Positions 56,015 to 64,000 of a DNA stretch of 64,000 bases are shown in pieces. Source of the DNA: Phytobacter massiliensis JC163 (lineage in GTDB: Bacteria; Pseudomonadota; Gammaproteobacteria; Enterobacterales; Enterobacteriaceae); the NCBI RefSeq assembly GCF_000321045.1, contig NZ_HE578948.1, forward strand, positions 41,829 through 105,828. The letters are read 5' to 3'. The position numbers were made by a program, and so were the translations under genes. Position 1 is the first letter of the stretch; each line of letters starts with the position of its first letter. Below the pieces are notes generated by a model that saw only the letters and a program-made list of their open reading frames with translations, was not told the origin of the DNA and did not search any database.

Positions 56015-57649
56015 ATGTTGAAACCACGTTTACAGTCAACCTTTACGCCAGGTCGTAACCTGGCGCGTACCCTTATCCTTACGCTGATTTTTTTAGCGCT
56101 GTTTTCGCTCTCTGAAATCATCATCATTTTAAAAGATCATGTTTATCAGCCGAAAGCGGGCGATATCTCGTTGTACCTGATTATCTCGCTGCTGGCGGCG
56201 GCAAGCGCCCGTTTCTTCCTGACGCGTCTGCTGCTGGCGGTGACCTTTATCGTCCAGATCTCTGAGGCGATTTATTATCAGTTTTACGGCCAGTTCTACG
56301 GCCCCAGCGAGGTCTGGCTGGCCTTTGTCGAAACCAAAGATATTGCCAGCGGCATCACCGATAGTCTGGGAACGTTGGGGATTTACTTCGTCATTATGAT
56401 CGTGGCGGTAATATTCGCGCTGGTGTTCACCCGGCGGATGGCTCCGCAGTGGCATAAATGGCTGGCGGCGCCCTGCCTGCTGGCGATTGTGGTGATGTTT
56501 GTCGGCCAGTTCTATAAAGCCATTGACGGTCAGATGTACAAGTTCAACCCCGATCTGCGCCACTCGCTGCTGCGCAATGGCCTGTCGGCAATGAGCTTTA
56601 GCGCCATTCGTCTTATCCCGGAAGCCGTTTCCGGTGAAAACCAGAACCTGACGCACTACCAGCCTTATCAGGTGACGCCGATTGAAGGCACTCAGGCCGG
56701 TAAATACTCCATTATTCTGGCGATTGGCGAAAGCCTTAACCCACACCATGTCAGCGCGCTGGGCTACGAGCGGGAGACCACGCCGGAACTGAAAGCGCTG
56801 ATGGAGCAGTATCACGGCACAGGGCGGCTGATTGTGTCGAACGCGGTATCGACCCGGGTCGCGATTCCCATGCTGGTCAACAACCTGCGCGAGCCGGACA
56901 ACTACGGCGCGTATAAATCCCGGGCCACCAATATTTTCGCCAACGCGAAAAAACAGGGTTACCAGACGGCTTTCATCTCCGCCCAGGGGCTGGAGGGGTT
57001 AAGCAACTGGATCGGCATTCACGATATCGACCAGTGGGAAGACACGCAAATTCGCCCGGCCCCGGAAGTGGGCGCGGATGTGGTGCTGACGCCTTCTGTT
57101 GAAAAAGCGAAGCTGGACTGGAACAAACCGTTCCTGATGGTGCTGAACAGCCGCGCGCCGCACATCCCCTACGATCGCAATATTCCAGAAGGCTTTGCGA
57201 AATTCTCCACGCCGCAGGCCGACGATGAGGTTACGCAGAAGAAAAACGAGTACGACGATGCGGTGCGTCTCTACGACAAAGCGCTGGCCTCGGCAATTCG
57301 TACCGCAATGGCGAAATCGAAGCTGCCGGTGCTGGTGTTTATTACGTCTGACCACGGCGAACGCGTAGGCGACGGCGGTCTGTTTGGTCACTCCGTGGTG
57401 GCCATGCCGATCGCTCAGGTCCCGCTGCTCTATTTCAGTAACGATCCGGCTTATTCCATGCAGGCTATCAGCCCGCAGATGCCGCTAAACCATTACCAGC
57501 TTGCCACGCTGATTAACAAAATGCTGGGCTATTCGATTAGCAACCCTAATCAAAAAGATGACAGCTATTTCATTACCGGCGGTGATATTCGTGGTCTTTC
57601 GGAGCGGGTAACGTACCATCTTAACGCGCTGCCGGAGGCGGAGCGCTAA
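56015..57649 (+). CDS. Sulfatase-fold phosphoethanolamine (or related) transferase
   Basis: The 544 residues comprise about five N-terminal membrane helices (residues 20-170) and a periplasmic alkaline-phosphatase-fold domain. Metal and nucleophile motifs are visible: ILAIGESLNPHHVSALGYER, the candidate nucleophile Thr in SNAVSTRVAIPML, and VFITSDHGERVGDGGLFGHS. This matches the EptA/EptB/EptC/OpgE group. Its place in the core operon suggests decoration of a core sugar, which is inference. It is the second gene of this superfamily in the window (the other, at 20613-22264, is broken). Confidence 0.8.
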   Translation: MLKPRLQSTFTPGRNLARTLILTLIFLALFSLSEIIIILKDHVYQPKAGDISLYLIISLLAAASARFFLTRLLLAVTFIVQISEAIYYQFYGQFYGPSEVWLAFVETKDIASGITDSLGTLGIYFVIMIVAVIFALVFTRRMAPQWHKWLAAPCLLAIVVMFVGQFYKAIDGQMYKFNPDLRHSLLRNGLSAMSFSAIRLIPEAVSGENQNLTHYQPYQVTPIEGTQAGKYSIILAIGESLNPHHVSALGYERETTPELKALMEQYHGTGRLIVSNAVSTRVAIPMLVNNLREPDNYGAYKSRATNIFANAKKQGYQTAFISAQGLEGLSNWIGIHDIDQWEDTQIRPAPEVGADVVLTPSVEKAKLDWNKPFLMVLNSRAPHIPYDRNIPEGFAKFSTPQADDEVTQKKNEYDDAVRLYDKALASAIRTAMAKSKLPVLVFITSDHGERVGDGGLFGHSVVAMPIAQVPLLYFSNDPAYSMQAISPQMPLNHYQLATLINKMLGYSISNPNQKDDSYFITGGDIRGLSERVTYHLNALPEAER

Positions 57650-57656
57650 GGGACAT

Positions 57657-57725
57657 GTAGCCCGGATAAGGCGTGTTCACGCCGCATCCGGGAGTCCCGG
57701 ATCCGCTGACGCTTATCCGGGCTAT
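57657..57725. repeat. Paired REP units (BIME) upstream of waaA
   Basis: Two inverted REP units: GTAGCCCGGATAAGGCG...CGCCGCATCCGGG and TCCCGGATCCGCTGACGCTTATCCGGGCTA. Together they form a long palindrome between the phosphoethanolamine transferase and waaA. Noncoding. Confidence 0.8.
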
Positions 57726-57830
57726 GCCGTTCCATACCGGCCGGGTCATCTGTAAAGAACCAAACCTGTAGCTTTAAGCGGGCTAAATGCTTAGAATTTG
57801 CCCGCCGAAACTAAAAAAACGGATAATCGC

Positions 57831-59105
57831 TTGGAATTGTTGTATACCGCCCTGCTCTATTTCATTCAGCCGCTGGTATGGCTGCGGCTTCTGCTTCGCA
57901 GCCGTAAAGCGCCCGCTTACCGCAAGCGCTGGGCTGAACGCTACGGTTTTTGCCAGAACAAAGTGAAGCCGGACGGTATATTGCTCCACTCTGTCTCCGT
58001 TGGCGAAACGCTGGCGGCTATTCCGCTGGTGCGCGCCCTGCGCCACCGCTATCCCACGCTGCCCATCACCGTCACCACCATGACGCCGACCGGCTCTGAA
58101 CGCGTGATGTCCGCTTTTGGTAAAGATGTTCACCACGTCTACCTCCCCTATGACCTGCCCTGCGCAATGAGCCGCTTTCTGAATACCGTGCGCCCGAAGC
58201 TGGTCATCGTCATGGAAACCGAACTGTGGCCGAACATGATTTCCGCGCTGCACAGCCGCAAAATCCCGCTGGTGATTGCCAACGCGCGGCTGTCGGAACG
58301 CTCGGCCAAAGGCTATGGCAAGCTGGGCAAATTTATGCGCCGTCTGCTGGGCAAAATTACCCTGATCGCTGCGCAAACGCAGGAAGATGGCGACAGATTC
58401 CTGCAGTTGGGGCTTAAGCGAAACCAGCTCGCGGTGACCGGCAGCCTGAAATTTGATATCTCCGTCACCCCTGAATTAGCCGCGAAGGCGATTACGCTCC
58501 GCCGCCAGTGGGCGCCGCGCCGCCAGGTCTGGATCGCCACCAGCACCCACGACGGGGAAGAGACCATTATCCTGCAGGCGCATCGCAAGCTGCTGGAGAC
58601 TTTTCCGGATCTGCTGCTGATTCTGGTGCCGCGCCACCCGGAACGCTTCCCTGACGCACGGGAAATGGTGCGCAAGGGCGGCTTTAGCTTCACGATGCGT
58701 AGCTCCGGCGAAATTCCTTCCGGCAGTACCCAGGTGGTCGTTGGCGACACGATGGGCGAACTGATGCTCCTTTACGGCATCGCCGATCTGGCCTTTGTCG
58801 GCGGCAGCCTGGTGGAGCGCGGCGGCCATAACCCACTGGAGCCTGCGGCTCAGGCGATCCCGGTGCTGATGGGGCCGCACACCTTTAACTTCAAAGATAT
58901 CTGCGCCCGTCTGCAGCAGGCAGACGGCTTAATTACCGTGACCGATGCCGATTCGCTGGTCAAAGAGGTCTCTACGCTGCTGACCGATGAAGACTATCGC
59001 CTGTGGTGCGGCCGCCATGCGGTGGAAGTGCTGCATCAGAATCAGGGGGCGCTGAGCCGCCTGTTGCAGCTTCTGCAGCCTTATCTGCCGCAGCGGAGCC
59101 ATTGA
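57831..59105 (+). CDS. waaA: Kdo transferase WaaA
   Basis: Bifunctional enzyme adding two Kdo residues to lipid IVA. The reading frame matches E. coli WaaA from (M)[19 protein letters not shown] on. The best start is TTG at 57831, giving 424 residues (E. coli 425); no ATG is available nearby and the Shine-Dalgarno is weak. Seen are [14 protein letters not shown] with the catalytic Glu, [31 protein letters not shown] and [20 protein letters not shown]. The stop overlaps the waaE start (TGATG). Confidence 0.96.
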   Translation: MELLYTALLYFIQPLVWLRLLLRSRKAPAYRKRWAERYGFCQNKVKPDGILLHSVSVGETLAAIPLVRALRHRYPTLPITVTTMTPTGSERVMSAFGKDVHHVYLPYDLPCAMSRFLNTVRPKLVIVMETELWPNMISALHSRKIPLVIANARLSERSAKGYGKLGKFMRRLLGKITLIAAQTQEDGDRFLQLGLKRNQLAVTGSLKFDISVTPELAAKAITLRRQWAPRRQVWIATSTHDGEETIILQAHRKLLETFPDLLLILVPRHPERFPDAREMVRKGGFSFTMRSSGEIPSGSTQVVVGDTMGELMLLYGIADLAFVGGSLVERGGHNPLEPAAQAIPVLMGPHTFNFKDICARLQQADGLITVTDADSLVKEVSTLLTDEDYRLWCGRHAVEVLHQNQGALSRLLQLLQPYLPQRSH

Positions 59106-59875
59106 TGACCCCGCGCCTGTCGGTGGTGATGATTGCCAAAAACGCGGCGGACCTGCTGCCGGATTGCCTCGCCTCGCTCACCTTTGCTGATGAAGTCGTG
59201 CTGCTCGACTCCGGGAGCGTGGATAACACCCTTGAGGTCGCCCGCGCCGCTGGCGTGAAGGTTTTTTCCGCCGCCGACTGGCAGGGCTACGGCATTCAGC
59301 GCCAGCGCGCGCAGAGCTATGCGACCGGCGACTATATTTTGATGATCGATACCGACGAGCGCGTCACGCCGGAGCTGGCGGCAGCGATCCGCGCGGTGCT
59401 GGCCGCCCCTCAGCCGGACGCCGTTTACAGTATTGCCCGGCGCAACTACTTTCTTGGCCGCTTTATGCGCCACAGCGGCTGGTATCCCGACCGGGTTATG
59501 CGCCTCTATCCGCGCGCCCGCTATCAGTACAACGCGAATCTGGTGCATGAGTCGCTGGAGACGCATGGCGCGCCGGTTATTGAGCTTAAGGGCGATCTGC
59601 TGCACCTCACCTGCCGCGACTTTGCCGGTTTTCAGCGCAAGCAGCTTGATTACGCCGCCGCCTGGGCCCGCGAACGCCATCAGAAGGGGAAGAAAACCTC
59701 GCTGGCCGCTATCTTTGCCCATACGCTGGGCGCATTCCTGAAGACGCTGCTGCTGCGCGGCGGCGTGCTCGATGGCAAACAGGGCTGGTTACTGGCGGTG
59801 GTGAACGCGCAGTATACTTTCAACAAATACACCGAACTGTGGGCGCTGAACCACGGTTATAGCGAGAAAACGTAA
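59105..59875 (+). CDS. waaE: LPS core glucosyltransferase WaaE (KdtX)
   Basis: GT2 enzyme that adds a beta-1,4-glucose to heptose I in Klebsiella and Serratia. The 256 residues start [20 protein letters not shown], with [16 protein letters not shown], the metal motif [12 protein letters not shown] and a basic C-terminal part. The order waaA-waaE-coaD is the Klebsiella/Serratia arrangement; E. coli K-12 lacks waaE here. It starts in the waaA stop codon and ends 3 bp before coaD. Confidence 0.93.
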   Translation: MTPRLSVVMIAKNAADLLPDCLASLTFADEVVLLDSGSVDNTLEVARAAGVKVFSAADWQGYGIQRQRAQSYATGDYILMIDTDERVTPELAAAIRAVLAAPQPDAVYSIARRNYFLGRFMRHSGWYPDRVMRLYPRARYQYNANLVHESLETHGAPVIELKGDLLHLTCRDFAGFQRKQLDYAAAWARERHQKGKKTSLAAIFAHTLGAFLKTLLLRGGVLDGKQGWLLAVVNAQYTFNKYTELWALNHGYSEKT

Positions 59876-61238
<1,363 letters not shown>

Positions 61239-61440
61239 GACGGTATCCTGACGTTTTATTTATTAGTTACACTTATAAGCGCATTAAGCATTGATTAGCT
61301 AGTCAGACGGCGTCCAGCGTGTAAAATTTTCCTGTCTTCCTGAGTCACACCTTCCACAACGTTCACTTGTACGCGCTATGTTTGAATAGCGCACGGTCCC
61401 GGCTTGCCTGAATTCAGCCGGATACAACAGGAGTTATTGC

Positions 61441-62490
61441 ATGAAAATAAAAGCAATTGGCGCGTACTCCGGTACGCAACCGCTGGAGCCGATGGACATT
61501 ACCCGCCGCGCGCCGGGTCCGCATGATGTACAGATCGATATTGCCTACTGCGGCGTTTGTCACTCCGATATCCACCAGGCGCGCGCCGAGTGGGCCGGTA
61601 CCCTTTTTCCCTGCGTGCCGGGGCATGAGATCGTAGGCCGCGTCGTGGCCACTGGCGCTAGCGTCAGCGGTTTTAAAGCGGGCGATCTGGTTGGCGTCGG
61701 CTGTATTGTCGATAGCTGTCGTCACTGCGCCGAGTGCGAAGATAACCTGGAAAACTACTGCGACCATATGGTCGGCACCTATAACGGCCCGACGGCGGAT
61801 GCGCCAGGCCACACGCTGGGCGGCTATTCGCAGCAGATCGTTGTGCATGAGCACTATGTGCTGCGCATTCGCCATCCGGAGGCGCAGCTGGCTGCCGTCG
61901 CGCCGCTACTCTGTGCCGGTATTACCACCTACTCGCCGCTGCGCCACTGGCAGGCGGGGCCGGGTAAAAAAGTGGGCGTGGTCGGTATTGGCGGGCTGGG
62001 CCATATGGGCATCAAGCTGGCCCACGCAATGGGCGCGCACGTGGTGGCCTTTACCACCTCGGAGTCCAAGCGCGAGGCGGCAAAAGCGCTGGGCGCAGAC
62101 GACGTGGTGGTGTCGCGCAATGCAGAAGAGATGGCTGCCCACGCTAAGAGCTTTGATTTCATTCTGAATACGGTGGCGGCGCCGCACAATCTGGATATCT
62201 TCACCGCTCTGTTGAAACGTGACGGTACCCTGACGCTGGTAGGCGCGCCCGCCACGCCGCATGCGCCTCCGGAAGTGTTCAACCTGATCATGAAGCGCCG
62301 TGCGATTGCCGGGTCAATGATCGGTGGCATTGCCGAAACCCAGGAGATGCTCGATTTCTGTGCTGAACACGGGATCGTCGCCGATATTGAAATGATCCGC
62401 GCCGATCAGGTGAACGAAGCCTGGGAACGGATGATCAAAGGCGACGTGCGTTATCGCTTCGTTATTGATAACGCCACGCTGAACGCGTAA
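61441..62490 (+). CDS. yahK: Zinc-dependent NADPH aldehyde reductase, YahK-type
   Basis: The 349 residues align throughout with E. coli YahK, a broad-range NADPH aldehyde reductase, at equal length. The catalytic zinc site is CGVCHSD near residue 40 with GHE near 63; the structural zinc Cys residues follow in CRHCAECEDNLENYC. The Rossmann motif is VGIGGLGHMG near 182; CAGITTYSPLRHW is conserved. GGAG lies 8 bp before the ATG. In E. coli K-12 yahK is at a distant locus, so its place beside coaD and a LysR gene is a difference. Confidence 0.9.
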   Translation: MKIKAIGAYSGTQPLEPMDITRRAPGPHDVQIDIAYCGVCHSDIHQARAEWAGTLFPCVPGHEIVGRVVATGASVSGFKAGDLVGVGCIVDSCRHCAECEDNLENYCDHMVGTYNGPTADAPGHTLGGYSQQIVVHEHYVLRIRHPEAQLAAVAPLLCAGITTYSPLRHWQAGPGKKVGVVGIGGLGHMGIKLAHAMGAHVVAFTTSESKREAAKALGADDVVVSRNAEEMAAHAKSFDFILNTVAAPHNLDIFTALLKRDGTLTLVGAPATPHAPPEVFNLIMKRRAIAGSMIGGIAETQEMLDFCAEHGIVADIEMIRADQVNEAWERMIKGDVRYRFVIDNATLNA

Positions 62491-62498
62491 TCGCGCCA

Positions 62499-62522
62499 GG
62501 CCGCTCATTAAGAGCGGCTTCA
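62499..62522 (+). terminator. Hairpin after yahK (first copy)
   Basis: GCCGCT pairs with AGCGGC around CATTAAG, 9 bp after the stop. The core is repeated almost exactly at 62659-62685. The T run is short here (CTTC). Confidence 0.6.
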
Positions 62523-62559
62523 GACTGCTGACAAAGCCAACAGGAATTTATGGAACGGC

Positions 62560-62624
62560 GTAGCCGGGTAAGCAACTGCGCACCCGGGACTCCCGGATGC
62601 GGCGAAACGCCTTATCCGGGCTAC
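62560..62624. repeat. REP/BIME unit between two copies of a terminator
   Basis: GTAGCCGGGTAAGC ... GCACCCGGGACTCCCGGATGCGGCG AAACGCCTTATCCGGGCTAC, with a standard REP at its right end. It lies between the two near-identical hairpins downstream of yahK. Confidence 0.75.
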
Positions 62625-62658
62625 CGTCATTGTGCCGCTCGGTTTGTCAACAACCTCA

Positions 62659-62685
62659 GGCCGCTTATTAAGAGCGGCTTTTTAT
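62659..62685 (+). terminator. Rho-independent terminator (second copy)
   Basis: AGGCCGCTTATTAAGAGCGGC is followed by TTTTTATT. It has a better T run than the first copy and is probably the functional terminator of yahK. Confidence 0.75.
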
Positions 62686-62795
62686 TATTCGCGGTAAATT
62701 AATTCACTAGTTAAATATTTGATTAGTTAAAATTCATTGAAATTATATTTAACGGGCGGCAAAAAAGACTCGCCTGTGATTTAACTCAATAAATT

Positions 62796-62815
62796 AGTAT
62801 GGAATGCAAACTAAA
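62796..62815 (+). promoter_or_regulatory. Operator-like repeat, copy 1
   Basis: AGTATGGAATGCAAACTAAA. With the preceding TT it forms an imperfect dyad whose ends are TTAGT and ACTAA. One base differs from copy 2, 104 bp downstream. Likely binding site, perhaps for the adjacent ROK regulator. Confidence 0.5.
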
Positions 62816-62899
62816 TAGGTAAATTTACTTTACAAGGCTAAGTGGTTTAGGGATAAATAAGCGAAATAGGACAAAGTATTCAGACAAAACCTGCCATTA

Positions 62900-62919
62900 A
62901 GTATGGAAAGCAAACTAAA
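62900..62919 (+). promoter_or_regulatory. Operator-like repeat, copy 2
   Basis: AGTATGGAAAGCAAACTAAA, 19 of 20 bases equal to copy 1. It ends 11 bp before the ROK gene ATG, so a bound protein here could block transcription or initiation. Confidence 0.5.
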
Positions 62920-62930
62920 GGGCTATCAGG

Positions 62931-64000
62931 ATGACACCCGTCGTACCCAATAATCTGCGTCAGATAAACGCGACGCTGGTTTTAAACGTAATTCGTCAGC
63001 ACGGGCCGCTATCACGCGCGCAAATCGCTAAAATTAGCGGTATTACTAAGGCCACAGTGTCGGAAATTATCACCGATCTGCTGCGGGAGAAGATTATCTT
63101 CGAAGGCGGGGTCAGCGAGCAGCCGGGGCAGGGGCGAAAGGGTATTTTAATTAATTTCGATCCTCATGCCCGTCTGGGTATTGGGGTCGATCTAGGCGGG
63201 ACGAAAATCACCCTTTCGCTGTTTAATCTTGACGCCAGAATCCTCTATGAAAAACGTGAGGCGACCTTTAAAACCGCTAACCGGGACGAATTTCTTGATC
63301 AGCTAACCAATAGTATCGCCAGCTTTATTGTGAGTACCGGCGAAGCGCTCAGCAAAATTGGCGTCATAGGCCTGGCGACGCCTGGTATTGTCGATATTAA
63401 TAACGGGATTGTGCTGGAAGGGTCGCCAAACCTGCCACAGTGGAGCGATCTGCCCCTCGCTCATGAACTGAAAAAACGGCTTAATATTCCCGTGGTACTG
63501 GAAAACGATATTCGTGCCGCGCTGGTGGGCGAGATGTGGTGCGGCAAGTGCCGCAACAGCGCCAGCGCCGCGCTGATTGGCATTGGCACCGGGCTGGGTT
63601 CAGCGCTGTTGATGGACGGTAAAATTATTCGCGGGGCCAATAACGCCGCCGGTGAAATCGGCTACATGATCTTCAACCGCGACCAGCTGTATAAAAACTG
63701 GCGCGATAAAGGTTGTTTTGAAAGTTATTGCTCCGGCTCGGGCATCAGCGAAAAAGTAAAAGAGCTGACCGGTAACGCGTTGCCGCTGGAAAAAATAATG
63801 ATTAACGCGCGTAACGGCGACCCGCTTTTTTGCGCCCTGCTTGACGAAATGGCCGATTATCTGGCGATGGGCATTATCAATCTTGTCGCGATGGCAAACC
63901 TGCAAACGGTGATATTAACCGGCGGCGTCACTCATGCCGCAGATTATTTTCTGCCGCGCGTGCAGGAAATTCTCGACAGGCAGCTGTTCAACAATACTCA
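62931..64000 (+). CDS. ROK-family transcriptional regulator (NagC/Mlc/XylR type), 3' end cut by the window
   Basis: The frame from ATG 62931 (MTPVVPNNLRQINATLVLNV) stays open to the window edge for 356 codons. There is an N-terminal winged helix-turn-helix (LSRAQIAKISGITKATVSEII, about residues 24-44), then a ROK domain with IGVDLGGTKITLSLF, the sugar-kinase Asp in VVLENDIRAAL, and IGIGTGLGSALL. The usual ROK zinc motif (GH then CxCGxxGC) is degenerate: GEIGYM and only KGCFESYCSG remain. It is therefore probably a regulator sensing a sugar without the normal zinc site. Target genes lie outside the window. Confidence 0.88.
   Translation, partial: MTPVVPNNLRQINATLVLNVIRQHGPLSRAQIAKISGITKATVSEIITDLLREKIIFEGGVSEQPGQGRKGILINFDPHARLGIGVDLGGTKITLSLFNLDARILYEKREATFKTANRDEFLDQLTNSIASFIVSTGEALSKIGVIGLATPGIVDINNGIVLEGSPNLPQWSDLPLAHELKKRLNIPVVLENDIRAALVGEMWCGKCRNSASAALIGIGTGLGSALLMDGKIIRGANNAAGEIGYMIFNRDQLYKNWRDKGCFESYCSGSGISEKVKELTGNALPLEKIMINARNGDPLFCALLDEMADYLAMGIINLVAMANLQTVILTGGVTHAADYFLPRVQEILDRQLFNNT

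Larger units (their letters stand above)
62491..62930. promoter_or_regulatory. 440-bp gap between yahK and the ROK gene
   Basis: No gene is supported. The left half holds two terminator hairpins and a REP unit. The right half (about 62690-62930) is markedly AT-rich and carries direct repeats: AGTTAAAT/AGTTAAAA near 62715-62740 and a 20-bp repeat at 62796 and 62900. It should contain the promoter and operators of the ROK gene. Confidence 0.6.

Overview
The window is a 64-kb piece of an Enterobacteriaceae chromosome (enteric gammaproteobacterium). Almost every gene is recognisable as an orthologue of an Escherichia coli K-12 core gene at near-identical length. The base composition is GC-rich by eye, and the LPS-core genes (wabG-like, waaE, waaQ, no waaG/waaP-type block) resemble the Klebsiella/Enterobacter/Serratia core type rather than the E. 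coli type. I cannot name the genus from sequence alone.

Layout. (1) 1-10.2 kb: the dnaA neighbourhood, with mnmE (partial), yidC, yidD, rnpA and rpmH leftward and dnaA, dnaN, recF and gyrB rightward from a 604-bp divergent control region holding a DnaA box and many GATC sites. (2) 10.2-34.8 kb: the mutM-rpmG-rpmB-radC / coaBC-dut-slmA / pyrE-rph / yicC block. Two accessory inserts lie in this stretch: a Tat-exported SMP-30 family protein between slmA and pyrE, and PEP-mutase-like, ada-like and phosphoethanolamine-transferase-like genes between yicC and ligB. Then come ligB, gmk-rpoZ-spoT-trmH-recG, gltS, xanP and yicH. (3) 34.8-43.4 kb: trmL, cysE-gpsA-secB-grxC-yibN leftward, gpmM-envC-yibQ rightward, and a WaaE-like glycosyltransferase. 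(4) 43.6-60.4 kb: kbl-tdh and the LPS inner/outer core cluster hldD-waaF-waaC-waaQ-wabG, an opposed GT4 gene, waaL, two glycosyltransferases, a sulfatase-fold phosphoethanolamine transferase, waaA-waaE-coaD. (5) 60.4-64 kb: a LysR regulator divergent from a YahK-type aldehyde reductase, then repeats and the start of a ROK-family regulator.

In E. coli the order is trmL...coaD followed directly by mutM...yicH, with dnaA about 50 kb further on. Here gyrB abuts mutM, yicH abuts trmL and coaD abuts a LysR gene, so whole conserved blocks have been re-ordered.

Five genes (rnpA, coaBC, dut, a phosphoethanolamine transferase, gltS) are each broken by loss of exactly one base in an A/T homopolymer. 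Restoring that base gives the expected family length each time. Three of the five are essential in E. coli, so I read these mainly as sequencing or assembly errors; one of them creates an artificial CoaBC-Dut fusion frame. The ada-like gene is different: about 140 bp are missing from its middle and it is a genuine pseudogene candidate. No CRISPR array, prophage, IS element, rRNA or tRNA gene was seen. I found no convincing undescribed defence or mobile system; the most interesting signals are regulatory (a PurR box in the xanP promoter, paired operator-like repeats before the ROK gene), architectural (block re-ordering, a palindrome splitting dnaN from recF) and the composition of the LPS cluster.
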